This document shows, piece by piece, positions 29,445 through 40,374 of a stretch of 64,000 nucleotides of DNA. The translations under genes were made by a program, and so were the position numbers. The notes beneath the pieces were generated by a model. That model was not told the origin of the DNA and made no database searches. It was given only the letters and a program-made list of their open reading frames with translations. Numbering within the stretch: the stretch's first letter is position 1; each line of letters begins with the position of its first letter. The stretch spans positions 806,001-870,000 of the forward strand of contig JADJBP010000001.1 in the NCBI GenBank assembly GCA_016703625.1, given 5' to 3'. This DNA comes from Chitinophagaceae bacterium. Its GTDB lineage: Bacteria; Bacteroidota; Bacteroidia; Chitinophagales; Chitinophagaceae.

Positions 29445-30420
29445 TTATTTCCCCAGCATATTTTTAAGTGTTGCAAAATCAACGGCTTTTTTTATTGCTG
29501 CGATATTCTCTTCAAAAACCGGGTCTCCCTTTGATATTTTATATACTACTGAGAAAAATTGCGGGGCAGATTTCGGCAGCTTTTTATTGTAGTAATTTAA
29601 ATTGGGCTTTATGGCAATAAAAGATCCACGGGTGCCTTCTTCCACAAATTTTTCAAATCTTTCCTCATCATTCCACATACATATTGCAATCTCATTCAAT
29701 TCGGTTTCAGATTTAGCCAGGTAATCGTTTATATTTTTTAGTATTTATCGAGATAAATCTTTTCGCCGGGGTTGTCTTTTACTGCCTTATCCAATCTTTT
29801 CTTTTGTATCAATAAATATTCTTTACGGCTGAGATAGGAAAATGGAAGTGTGTCATTGTATGTAATTAACCACCGGTATTCATATACCGGTGAGTTGTAA
29901 TCTACTTTTTCTTCTCCCATAAAATAAAAGCCATCTTTTTTTACCGGTCTTTTGGTAAGCTTTAAATAACCCCTGAAATCATCTGCAGGTATGTTTGCAG
30001 CATACAGGTTATTTAAAGAGAAGATCACATTGGCAGTGATGTTAACGGTTGTTGGGGTAGAAATATCAACATAATATTTTGATCTGTCCTTACTGTTGTC
30101 ATCACAAAGAAACCTGAGTATGTACATGGCATAGTAGTAAGGGTCTGCTATCCAGTTTAATCCCACGGCCATGTGTTTGCCGTACACTGTGCTGTAACTG
30201 ACCTGGCATCCTTTTGGGCTGTAGTTTGTATTCACCATTTTTTGAATGGAAGCTATCACCGATTTTTCCCTGCCCAGGTCTGTTGCACTAACATGTTGAA
30301 TAGAACCCTGTTGCCCCGCTTTCCAGGTACCGGGTTTTTTAAGTAATAATTCTTTACTGCAATCCTGCGAAAAAACAGGTAATGAAAAAATAACAGGGCA
30401 CCCGGTATTACATATTTCAT
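29445..30420 (-). CDS. Exported protein of unknown function, cluster member C (two frame breaks)
   Basis: About 325 residues; not recognised. ATG 30420 opens a signal peptide once one T is added to the run at about 30385-30390 (LLFFSLPVFSQDCSKELL). The middle has KGCQVSYSTVYGKHMAVGLN and aromatic-rich stretches. A second lost A near 29746-29752 splits off the C-terminal piece (ELNEIAICMWNDEERFEKFV). Spacing to both neighbours is about 25 bases. No catalytic motif is visible. Confidence 0.6.
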
Positions 30421-30444
30421 GTTCAGCATTTTTATTTTGATCAT

Positions 30445-32484
30445 TTATTTGATACCCTGTAAAATTCCTTTACCTGTTGTACTTACACCACTGTTGACAG
30501 TAACTTTAACATCGGCGCCTGCAATAGTCTGGCCTCCTGCATTTGCAGATACACCGGCAATGGCACCAACATCGGTAATGCCGGTATTGTCCCATTCAAC
30601 CAGGGCTGCTATGGATGCTTCTACTTCAGAGCCTGCAGGCCCGTCAAAGCCTTTACTGGTACCAACCAGGGCAGAGCCTGAATAGCGGCCAGTTTCCACA
30701 TTATCAGACAAATTGATCTTTACGCCGCCAAAATCAAATTCACCAACCAGGTTGCTGCAGCTGGATGTGATCTTATAAACACCCAGATTCATGGTACTTA
30801 CATATTCGCAATGCACATCATCAAAATTTTGTAACTCACCGAACTTTTTATTTTTTGGAACCGAATTGCACCAGCTGCTTTTATTTTTAAAACTTACGCC
30901 CTGGTCTTTTATTTGTGTGAGCCAGGAGATCTGTGCCATCACTTGTACCAGTTCAAACTGTTCGGGCCACATGGTATACTGGTAAAAATATAACAAGTCG
31001 CTGCTCCTGCGGCGTACATAATTGAAGTAGTTCCTGTATGCACTTTGTAATTTGCCATTGGCTGCCTTTAAAAATTCAGTGCGGATGGCATTTTCATCCT
31101 TGCAAATGGCTTCCAGGGGATTGGATTTTCCTTCCCCGATCTGGTCTTCATATTTTTGTCCAGCAATTCCTGTTTTTCACGCAATGTATTTTCATAACCT
31201 CCCACAGCCAATAATGATTTAGTTACGGGCTCTAATGCATTGACAAACATAAACGACATGTTCCCATTTATATCATTAACCCCGGGCCCCAGTTTTTTTA
31301 TGGCTTTGGCTGCATAGCCGGGTATGGGTTGTACATAGTTCCCTTTCTGTGCTTCACTTAAAATAAGTTTTGTGCGGTTTGCACTTACCGTTTCATTTTT
31401 TTCTTCCAATGCCTGCTGTTTTATTTTCAGCTCATTTATCTTCTGCTGGCATTCATTTTTAAATGCTTTCCATTCCAATTCCAGTAATTTATTCTGTTCC
31501 ACATCAAGTGGATAATCGGGCCAGGTAAATTTCCCCAGGCCCAGTGCATCCTGCGGCATGGGCCTGTCCCAGTTAATGTCATCACTCTTTAATTCGTAGC
31601 CCAGTTTTTTCAGCTTGTTATCCTTTTCGGAACTGTAAGCTTTACTGATACTTTTTTTTGCTGCGGCAATGGCTGCCGGGATATTGCCTTTGCTTTCCTC
31701 GATCAAACATTTAGCCATATTGGCCTGCGGATGATAGGCGTACATGCGTATGGCACTGTCGGCATATTTTTCTGCCCTTGGGATATCGCCCAATCCCAGC
31801 CATGCCTGTGTGATGTTATTGAGAATACTGCTGTTTTTGGGATAACGCTTATTGAGGTTATTTAAAATGGGCAATGCCAGTTGCTCGGCACCGCACATGG
31901 ATAAAAAGGCAGCATAGTTATTTAAGTTAATGGCATTGGAAGGATCTGCTTTACACGCTTCGCTAATAATATAGAGTGCCAATGTGGGTTTGCCATCCAT
32001 CCACAATCCTACTGCCGTATTGGCCACAGACTTATTTACACTTTTTATTTGCTGGTATATTACTGCTGCTTTTGTTTTAGCGGCCGGCGATAACTTTAGC
32101 ATTACCGCCTGGTGCGTTTTATTAATAAATGCACTCATTTCGGCATTGGAGAGGCTTACAGCCAATGCAGCATTTATCCTGGCCGCATCTTGTTGAGGTA
32201 CGATCCTGTTATCGTCTTCGTATGCTTTTTTTCAGCTGGGCATCGCTTATGCCCGAAACGGTTTTCTGCATGTTTTTCACATCGGGCATTTTTATGCCCA
32301 TACTGTCCATCATTCTTTTGTCTTCCGGGCTCATTTCATCCAGTGCCTGCTGCATTTCCTTCATCATCTCCGCCATTTCTTTTTGGGTGGGTGGTTTTTC
32401 AGAAGACTTTTGTTTGGGTTTAGCCTGTGCAAATATTGCTGCTGTTGCCAATACCAGGACTGAAGTAAGAAAGTATGTTTTCAT
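30445..32484 (-). CDS. Exported TPR-like protein, cluster member D (two frame breaks)
   Basis: About 680 residues. Signal peptide at 1-20 (TAAIFAQ), then a Met/Lys/Glu-rich segment, then several helical TPR-like repeats (ALYIISEACKADPSNAINLNNYAAFLS; NPKNSSI-type turns). A long Glu/Lys coiled coil follows, then a C-terminal beta-rich domain with Gly/Ala-rich ending. Breaks at about 32222 and 31153 are one-base losses in A runs (KKAYEDDNR; DKKYEDQIG). It is the first gene of the tight D-C-B-A run, so it may be the scaffold or the transport partner of the others; that is inference. Confidence 0.62.
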
Positions 32485-32582
32485 GTTGTCATTTTATTAA
32501 ATGCAGGTTCTTTAAAAATATTCTCAATCGCTTTAAATATTTTATCCTCCATGTGTAACCTATATTTCACTTTCATTTGTTT

Positions 32583-33952
32583 CTATTGCTTCACTATTTT
32601 CACCACTTTTATTTTCCCATCGTCAAATCTTACCAATAATGAATACATGCCGGGGGCAAGCGTATTCAATTGCATTCCCAAAAGATTATTACCGGCCTGT
32701 ATATTTCCTGTTTGTTGCTTTACCAAATCGCCTTTACTGTCCAACATCTGTATGGTAACTGTTCCGCTTTTTCCTGTTTGCAGACTTACCCATAAACTGC
32801 TATGTGCAGGGTTGGGATATACAAAAAATGTTTCTATCCCTGCACTGCAATCATTTTTCAAAACCGGGGAATAAGTTTTATGGCCATCAATATCCTGCTC
32901 AATGATCCTGTAAAAATGTATACTGCTGTTCGGTTGCTGATCGGTGTAAGAATAATTTATTGAAGCAGTGCTGTTGCCCGCAGCAGGTATTGAAGTTATG
33001 TCATTCCAGTTGATCCCGTTGCTGCTATGCTGTATGGTGAATGACAGGGTATTGTTTTCGTGGAATGTTTGCCAGCTTATTTTAACAGCATTGTTTACAC
33101 ATTGTGTATTGAAGGATCCCCAGGATAACGGCAAAGCGTGAAGAGCGGAAGTAAGTGTCCACCTGGAAAAACCGGCGAGCCCTGTTTTTTCAACATAATT
33201 GCTGCCTGTATTCCTGGTATCAAAACCCTGGTTGGTCCAGGTTGAATTGTCACTGCTTTTCCACAGGGTAATTGTATTTTCATTAAGGCTGTTTAATTCA
33301 GCATCAAAATAATGTAAGCGAAGTATTGCATTTAATGCGGTGTTATTGGCAGGCGTAATATCATAATAACGATAGATCGTATTTCCATTGCCATACCCGT
33401 TTACCTGTGACTGATGCCCCCGTCGAATTGCCGTGCTTCCCATGTTTTGTGCCGTAGTGATGATGGCACCAAGATTACCCGGGTTGGCTGCAGCGGGGGC
33501 ATTTAAAGCATTGGTTATTTCAATATAACCACCTGTTGTTCCGGTAATGCGGCTGGTTTCGCTTTCGCCATTTAATAAGGCAGCTGGCTGTAAAAGAATA
33601 TTACGGTTGTTAAGGTCAATTAAACCCGAAGTAAACGTTATACCCGAACCAACCTGGATATTTTGTTGCAGGGAAATTTTAGCTGTACCTGTTTTGCCAA
33701 TTTCGAGTATATCAAAAAGCGGGGTAATGGTGCCGGAAATTGTATTATCAGATGTGCCGGTAAATAAAAATTTCCCTTCGCCTGCACTTTGGTTAATCGT
33801 GCCGTCATTGTCTAAATTCATGTTCTGCAGGGTTATTAAAGCCCCGCCGGTTGTTTTAATAACCGCACCCGGTTGAACTTTCAATACATTTTGTGCCTGT
33901 AAGCATGTAATGGCTAAAATAGAAGGGAGTAGTATCCAAGTTATTTTTTCAT
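32583..33952 (-). CDS. Secreted protein with type IX sorting domain (frame broken near 33943)
   Basis: About 456 residues. ATG 33952 gives a signal peptide after adding one A at about 33941-33946 (MKKITWILLPSILAITC). The body has repetitive parallel-beta wording (LQNMNLDNDGTINQSAGEG) and a segment about experimental-like sorting of surface proteins (TTGGYIEITNALN). The last 80 residues match the T9SS type A pattern, with FFVYPNPAHSSLWVSLQ, SKGDLVKQQ and LLVRFDDGKIKVVKIVKQ. It should be exported by the type IX system and may be kept at the surface. Confidence 0.78.
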
Positions 33953-34067
33953 AAACTATTCTTTTAATTTTATTTCAGCATTATTCTTTCCATGCAATTC
34001 CGGAAATTATAACGGAATAATTGTACTTACTGCCTGAAAGCTGGAAATTGTTGGTTCATTAAACTTG

Positions 34068-35186
34068 TTAATTGCATAAAAAAGTAATATTGTGTGTGCC
34101 AGCCGGTAAATCAAAATAATCCGGTCCAAAAGTGTGGTTAGTATAGTAGCTACTGGGAAAAGTTACTCCATCTACATAATAATCATCGTCAGCTGTGCTA
34201 TTTATGTAAACAGTAAAGGACCATTTCGTATTGCATGGTCCAAGGAGACAATTTTTAAAAGTTCTTATTTTGTAATATAATATTACTCTTGATGGCACTG
34301 GTAATACAATAGTATAGGCAGAAGCATTTAATGGATAAGAGTTTGTTCCTGTTAAAGCCAGATCATTAGTTATACCCGAAAACCCTGTTTTAATAACAGC
34401 ACCTGCAGATACCCATCCTGCGCTGCTGCCTGAACCATTGCTTATTAGAAGTTCCCCATAGTTACCTGTATTTCCATTTACAGCCAGTGCACCATTTGGC
34501 TTTACAGCAAACCGCTCATTAAAAGTTCCTGCTGCATCATAACCAATTGCAACATCGGCATTCGGGTTATCAGAGTAGATCTGTAACCGGTTTCCCGCCA
34601 CCCCAAAACCAACATCGCCGGTTGCACCGGGGTAGAGCGTTATTTTTTTACCTAATGATGGTGCAAATGCAAGCGGTGCATTGGGATTTTCATTTCCAAT
34701 TCCAACCCTGCTGTTAAGGGCATTATAGGTAAAACCCCATCCGGCGGCACCACCATAAAACCCAATGTTCTGGTTATTTTGTGTACCCATAAAACCAAGC
34801 TGGCCGGTATTATCAGCTTTATAAAGTCATACACCTGCACCACCGCCTACCGGATCAGTACTACCGTTTTTTAATATCAATCTTCCGTTTAAACTCATAC
34901 CATCATAACCGGTATTCAATACCCGCATTCTTTCAGTAAAATTGCTGCTTGAACCATGGCCAAATGCTATATTGGATACCGCTAAGTCAGTATGAATTTG
35001 CAAAAGGCCACCCTGGATACCAAAACCATAATGGTTGCCGGTATTTCCGTATAAAGAAATTTTATCGCCAGTTGTATTTGCAAAGTTTAACGGGAAGCCG
35101 GGTGTAGTGGTTCCAATACCTACATTTTGTGCAGTTGCATAAAATACATGTGATGCTAAACAGGCAAAAAATATTATTTTTTTCAT
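34068..35186 (-). CDS. Exported repeat protein with an in-frame stop (34827-34829)
   Basis: About 372 residues if the TGA at 34827-34829 is read through; both sides are in the same frame and form one protein. Expected sequence is GGGAGVWLYKADNTGQLG, so Trp (TGG) has become TGA. Signal peptide 1-19. The body has repeated GIGTTTPGFPLNF / GIGNENPNAPLAF words, a pattern shared with the S74-type protein encoded just upstream, whose end overlaps its start by 4 bases (translational coupling). It probably is a fibre- or adhesin-like surface protein lacking the C-terminal chaperone. Confidence 0.68.
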
Positions 35187-37603
35187 AAACTATTTTTTAA
35201 AAGTTGTTCAATCATTTTTCCTTGTTTATCAATTTGTTTTTGCTGTTCTTTAATGGCTTCAATTAATACCGGGATCAAACCGGTATAGTTTACACTTAAA
35301 TTTCCGTCGGGATTTGTTTTAACCAATTCAGGATATACTTTTTGAACTTCCTGTGCCAGCAAACCCATTTGCGTGGTATTGTCCATTTGCTGATCTATCC
35401 AGTTGTACGTGTATCCGTTTAACCGGTTTAATTTTTCTACAGGGTTTCTTACCTGCTGAATATTTGTTTTCAGCCGGGCATCGCTGGCCTGGGTAAGCGT
35501 ACCCTGTAACCAGGCATTGCCATCGCCCTGGATATAAAAACGTTCTGCAAGTACACCGGTATTACTCCTGGTGTGAAATGAAAGTTTGGTTTGATTGGCG
35601 GTTTCATAAATATTACCAATGAAGCCGGTACGTTTTTCACCAGTAAGGTTTAGCCCGGCCCAGGTAACGCCACCTAATGAACCGCTTTGCCCAAAGGTTG
35701 AGAGTATCAGATGTGACTGTACATCAGCAGCTCCTGATAATGAATTTTTTATTTCCACGATCCGGTTGGTACCTGCATGTCCATATGCTACCGGAAAGTT
35801 GGTGCCAACGCCAATATCGCCACTGCCCAATATCCTCAACAGTTCAGTGGAGCTGAAACCATCATTATTTCCTTTAAAAAATACATGATCATCCAAACCA
35901 TATGCCACCTGGTATCGCAACTCGCTGTTGTTTCTTCCAAATCCAAAAAAATTATGATCGTTGTTATTGCCAAAACCGGCCAGTACTATTTTCCTGTTTT
36001 CCTGGCTACTGTTAAACTCCAGCGGTGCCTGTGGATTATTGTTGTTTATACCTACATAACCATTGCCCGTAATACGCATCAGTTCATTAGAGGCTGTACC
36101 ATTGATATCCCCTGCATAAAAAACATGTGACCGGGTATTTCGTGGCACCTGGTATCGCAACAAACCATCATTTACACCAAAGCCATAAAAATCATGTTCA
36201 TTGCCCGGGATATTGCCGTGAAAATTATTGTGCAGTACGATCCTGTTGTTAGCATAGGTATCGCCAAACTGTAACTCCGCATTTGGGGTAACCGTTTTAA
36301 TACCTACATAATTATTGGAATTAATGGTCAGCGGGTTATCAAAAGGAGCGCCAATATAAACATTGCCTCCGCCATATTTGAAAATGTTCAAATTGTCACT
36401 TACATCTGTTCCAAAATAAACCGACTCCTGGGTATTCAGATGTTTCATTATTGATATCCCGTTCTTCGCTACACTGGGGTCATAATCTGTATGGATATTG
36501 AGTGTGCTGGGAAAAAAATTGTTTGGGTACAAAAGATGCCCGATGATGATCTTGCCGTTTTGCATTTCCATAGTGGCCCTGTTGGCACTAAGATCCATAT
36601 CTGCACCAACGCCAAAATATATAGCCCTGTCCGGTGTATTTGAGTCCTGCCCATCAGAAAAATTCCATAAATAACTTTTTAATGAACCAGGATTAAGATC
36701 AACACCCATAAATAATCCCTTGTCTTCAAAGTTTTGATTCTCCTGGTTAAAGTAAGTGATCCTTACCCCGTTTTTATTGTTCGATGGTGTGATGCCAACA
36801 AACTGGGATCGTGAATGTATGTCAAGCAGGTACCTTGGATTTCTTTGATATATCCCCTGTCCGTATTGATTGATATTAATGGCGGGCCTTACTGAGCCGC
36901 CAAACAAATCAAATCCTATTCTTATAGAAGCATTAAGATTATTCCCATAATTCCAGATATACGTTTCATTTGCATCTAACCTGTTATTGCCGATCACCAA
37001 TCCCTTATTCAGATTGCTGTTTCCCAAGTCGAATAATTGATTTGGTATGATACGCATACCTTCTATATCAGAAAGTGGATTGGGGTCGCTCAGCCTCATG
37101 TCTAACCCATATTCGGGGTTCCTGTTTGAAAAGCCGATCATACCACCTTGTGAAACCTGTTTAAGTCTCAGTAATTCATTACCACCGGCAAGGAAAGAAA
37201 CATCTTTTGGTTCAAAAGTTCCAAGGTAAGTATCGGTCTGGTAATTTATTGGCGCAGCATTATTTGATGAAGGCGGGTTGGTATTGCTGTTACCATGCAA
37301 ACCCCAATACGTGCTGTCGGATTTGTTATTATCTGTTAACCACTTCCACCGGCTGTTTTGATAATAATAAAAACCGCTACTATCCGGGCCTGTTTGATAA
37401 ATAAGCAACCCGGGTGCCGGTGCAGCAACAGCATTTTTTTCTGCCTTGGTTAACCTGGGTATCAGTAAACCCTTGGTCGTACTTTTTATGTCTAACATGG
37501 CACTGCTGTTGGCAGTGGACCCATCAATGTTTATGGCAAAAGATTGCGCCTGGGAAAAATGGGGCACAATAAATATAATGATCAGGTATAATAATACTCT
37601 CAT
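35183..37603 (-). CDS. Exported fibre-like protein with C-terminal S74 chaperone domain
   Basis: About 806 residues, intact. I chose ATG 37603, which gives a good signal peptide (MRVLLYLIIIFIVPHFSQAQ). The body has many NPEYGLDMRLS / NNNPQAPLEFN-like repeats. The C-terminal 100 residues are an intramolecular chaperone / auto-processing domain (Peptidase_S74) with QASDARLKTNIQQV, GLLAQEVQKVYPELV and a final coiled coil. This domain is known from phage tail spikes and also from bacterial surface proteins, where it trimerises and cleaves itself. The signal peptide and lack of phage genes argue for a surface fibre. Confidence 0.82.
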   Translation of the reverse strand: MRVLLYLIIIFIVPHFSQAQSFAINIDGSTANSSAMLDIKSTTKGLLIPRLTKAEKNAVAAPAPGLLIYQTGPDSSGFYYYQNSRWKWLTDNNKSDSTYWGLHGNSNTNPPSSNNAAPINYQTDTYLGTFEPKDVSFLAGGNELLRLKQVSQGGMIGFSNRNPEYGLDMRLSDPNPLSDIEGMRIIPNQLFDLGNSNLNKGLVIGNNRLDANETYIWNYGNNLNASIRIGFDLFGGSVRPAININQYGQGIYQRNPRYLLDIHSRSQFVGITPSNNKNGVRITYFNQENQNFEDKGLFMGVDLNPGSLKSYLWNFSDGQDSNTPDRAIYFGVGADMDLSANRATMEMQNGKIIIGHLLYPNNFFPSTLNIHTDYDPSVAKNGISIMKHLNTQESVYFGTDVSDNLNIFKYGGGNVYIGAPFDNPLTINSNNYVGIKTVTPNAELQFGDTYANNRIVLHNNFHGNIPGNEHDFYGFGVNDGLLRYQVPRNTRSHVFYAGDINGTASNELMRITGNGYVGINNNNPQAPLEFNSSQENRKIVLAGFGNNNDHNFFGFGRNNSELRYQVAYGLDDHVFFKGNNDGFSSTELLRILGSGDIGVGTNFPVAYGHAGTNRIVEIKNSLSGAADVQSHLILSTFGQSGSLGGVTWAGLNLTGEKRTGFIGNIYETANQTKLSFHTRSNTGVLAERFYIQGDGNAWLQGTLTQASDARLKTNIQQVRNPVEKLNRLNGYTYNWIDQQMDNTTQMGLLAQEVQKVYPELVKTNPDGNLSVNYTGLIPVLIEAIKEQQKQIDKQGKMIEQLLKNSL

Positions 37604-37790
37604 GATTTTAATTTTTAGAAAACTAAGGATATTATTCATTTTATCAAATATGCTGTAAAATCGGGTTATTGACCATCCCCGAAAAACAGGATATTTACCC
37701 TGCTGTAAAAAATCATGGAAAAAAGGGAGCGGAATTCCTGAAAGGGGTTTGTTTATTTGTAATTATGGAGTAATGCGTTATTTTAACAGT

Positions 37791-39737
37791 ATGAGAAAGC
37801 TTTTAACTACTATCATTTTTTTGAACCTGGTGATCCCGGTCTTTCCGCAGCGGACAAACCAAGCGCAAAAGGTAGATAGCCTTTTAAAGTTGCTGGCTGT
37901 TTCCAAAGAAGATACGGGCAAGGCCATGATTTTATTAACGCTGGCATCCTGGTATGAAACCAATAACCAGGATTCATCAGAATATTACCTGCAAAAGGGA
38001 AAAGCCTTATCGCAGTCACTCAGATTCGATAGGGGTATTTATTATTTTTACCAGCAGAGTTCTGTACTTGCATATACAAAAGGCAACTACGATAAAGCTA
38101 TGCAGGAATCCCAGGCAGGCCTTGTCATGGCAAGGAAGCTGAAGGATTCATTAAAAGTGGTTTCGATGCTGAATAATATCGGTATCATACATGGTTATTA
38201 CGGTGATTTTGCCAACCAGTTGAATTACACTTTGCAGGTGATGGGTATCATTGAAAAACTAAAAGACTCAGCCAGGTTGTCCGGTATTTATCACAATTTA
38301 TCCAACTCTTATCATAATCTTGGTCAATACAAAAAAGGAATTGAGGCTGCAGGTTATGCTGTTTACCTGTGGTCAAAACTGGGACTGCTAAATGATTATA
38401 TCAATCGAGCCTATGCAACTTTGGCGCAGTGTTATGATGGTCTTCATATGGCCGATAGTGCATTATATTATTATGATATAGCCATAAAGGAATCCGTGCG
38501 GCTTAATGATAAATATGCGGAAGGCGCTATATACGGATATAAATGCAATTTACTGGCAGGTATGAACCGTTTTGATGATATGCTGGCTGCAGCTCAACAA
38601 TCATTAGTACTGTCAAAAGAATTGCAAAGCCGGCAGATGCTCGCCAGTTCGCTGTATAACCTGGCATATGCATATTTTTTTACCAATAATAATAAGGAAG
38701 CCCGTAAAACGATAGATGAAGCGCTTGCCATTGCCATTGCCGACAGTTTGAGTGACGAACTAAAAAATAGTTATACAGTGCTGTCATATATTGCTGCAAA
38801 GGACGGGGATTATATAACTTCCATTACTGCAAAGCAAAAGGCAGATTCCATAAACAGCGCTTTTTTAAATAACCAGGTATTAAAAACAACAACTGACCTG
38901 GAAAAGAAATATGAAACAGTGAAAAAAGATGACCAGATAAAAATACAGCAGGCTGAAATTAAGCGAAAGAACACATTCAATTATATCCTGATCGGCAGCG
39001 CTGCTGCAATACTTATCATTTCATTGCTTTCCTACCGTACATTCAAACAAAAACAAAGACTCCAGCAACAACGCATCAATGAACTGGAGACAGAAAAACT
39101 CTTGACAGCTACCGGAGCTGTACTTAAAGGAGAAGAACAGGAACGAACCCGCCTGGCAAAAGACCTTCATGATGGCCTTGGAGGTATGTTGTCGGGCATT
39201 AAATATTCATTAAATACCATGAAAGGAAACCTGATCATGACGCCTGAGAATAGCCAGGCCTTTGAACGCAGCATTGATATGCTGGACAGTTCCATTAAGG
39301 AAATGCGCCGGGTAGCACACAATATGATGCCGGAAGCATTGGTCAAATTTGGATTGGATACGGCACTGAAAGATTTCTGCAATGATGTGAATCAATCCGG
39401 TGCATTGCAGGTTTCCTATCAATCCATCGGACTTGAGCATGAAGTTGTGGAACAAACAACTGCAATCACTATTTACCGCATTGTACAGGAGCTGATCAAT
39501 AATACCATGAAACATGCTGCAGCAAAAACCGCGATTATACAGGTTGCAAAATCAGGTGGTCATCTTACAATAACAGTGGAAGATGATGGAAAAGGATTTG
39601 ATACTTCCTTGTTGGCACTGTCAAAGGGAATTGGCTGGAGTAATATCCAGAACCGGGTTGAATTTTTAAAAGGTTCTTTAGATGTACGCTCAGAAAAAGA
39701 TAAAGGAACTTCTGTGCATATTGAAATGAATGTTTAA
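37791..39737 (+). CDS. Sensor histidine kinase with TPR sensor region
   Basis: About 648 residues. I chose ATG 37791 for a clean signal peptide (MRKLLTTIIFLNLVIPVFPQ). Residues 40-390 hold TPR repeats in the periplasm (TLASWYETNNQDSSEYYLQKGKA-like). One membrane segment follows (about residues 405-428). The kinase core is HisKA_3 type with the phosphoacceptor His in RTRLAKDLHDGLGGMLSGIK and a HATPase ending GKGFDTS, LKGSLDVRSEKDKGT. Its partner response regulator starts 12 bases downstream. It is divergent from the S74 fibre gene and may control it; that is inference. Confidence 0.88.
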   Translation: MRKLLTTIIFLNLVIPVFPQRTNQAQKVDSLLKLLAVSKEDTGKAMILLTLASWYETNNQDSSEYYLQKGKALSQSLRFDRGIYYFYQQSSVLAYTKGNYDKAMQESQAGLVMARKLKDSLKVVSMLNNIGIIHGYYGDFANQLNYTLQVMGIIEKLKDSARLSGIYHNLSNSYHNLGQYKKGIEAAGYAVYLWSKLGLLNDYINRAYATLAQCYDGLHMADSALYYYDIAIKESVRLNDKYAEGAIYGYKCNLLAGMNRFDDMLAAAQQSLVLSKELQSRQMLASSLYNLAYAYFFTNNNKEARKTIDEALAIAIADSLSDELKNSYTVLSYIAAKDGDYITSITAKQKADSINSAFLNNQVLKTTTDLEKKYETVKKDDQIKIQQAEIKRKNTFNYILIGSAAAILIISLLSYRTFKQKQRLQQQRINELETEKLLTATGAVLKGEEQERTRLAKDLHDGLGGMLSGIKYSLNTMKGNLIMTPENSQAFERSIDMLDSSIKEMRRVAHNMMPEALVKFGLDTALKDFCNDVNQSGALQVSYQSIGLEHEVVEQTTAITIYRIVQELINNTMKHAAAKTAIIQVAKSGGHLTITVEDDGKGFDTSLLALSKGIGWSNIQNRVEFLKGSLDVRSEKDKGTSVHIEMNV

Positions 39738-39748
39738 CCAAATAAACA

Positions 39749-40369
39749 ATGGCCATTAAATTATTTATTGTGGATGATCATTATATGGTGATAGAAGGTA
39801 TCCATTCTTTATTACAAAATGAAAAAGATATCGAGTGGATGGGCCATGCCGGCAATGCAGCTTCCTGCCTGGCATTTTTACTACAGCAAAAACCGGATGT
39901 GCTGTTAATGGATATAAACCTGCCGGATAAAAGCGGTATTGACCTGTGCAGGGAAGTAAAGGAATTATATCCTTCCGTTAATATCCTGGGGCTCAGTACT
40001 TTTAACCAGCAGAGCTTTATAGAAAAAATGATGGGTAACGGGGCATCGGGTTATGTGATAAAAAATGCTACGCAACAGGAATTGATGGAAGCCATTCATA
40101 CCGTGGCAAAGGGTAAACCATTTTTGAGTTTTGATGCTGCCCTGGCTATGAGAAAGCCGGATAATAAAAATGACAGCCCTGTGATCACACGCAGGGAAAA
40201 AGAAGTGCTGGAACTGATCGCAGACGGAATGACGAATAATGAGATTGCCCAAAAACTTTTTATAAGTTCTTCAACAGTTGATACACACCGAAAAAACCTG
40301 TTGACAAAATTTGAAGCAAAAAATACGGCCTCGCTGATCAGGATTGCGGCTCAATTGAAGATCATATGA
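39749..40369 (+). CDS. NarL/FixJ-family response regulator
   Basis: A 206-residue two-domain regulator. The receiver has FIVDDHYMVIEGI, the phosphoacceptor Asp in VLLMDINLPDKSG and Lys in VIKNATQQEL. The LuxR-type helix-turn-helix is at about 145-200 (TRREKEVLELIADGMTNNEI). It pairs with the HisKA_3 kinase directly upstream. Confidence 0.92.
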   Translation: MAIKLFIVDDHYMVIEGIHSLLQNEKDIEWMGHAGNAASCLAFLLQQKPDVLLMDINLPDKSGIDLCREVKELYPSVNILGLSTFNQQSFIEKMMGNGASGYVIKNATQQELMEAIHTVAKGKPFLSFDAALAMRKPDNKNDSPVITRREKEVLELIADGMTNNEIAQKLFISSSTVDTHRKNLLTKFEAKNTASLIRIAAQLKII

Positions 40370-40374
40370 CCGGT

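Noticed and set aside
34827..34829. UGA read as tryptophan
   Set aside because: Many intact genes in the window end with TGA, for example the sigma factor and permease 1, so the code is standard.
35183..37603. Prophage tail-spike gene because of the S74 domain
   Set aside because: A signal peptide is present and no phage structural, lysis or integrase gene lies nearby.
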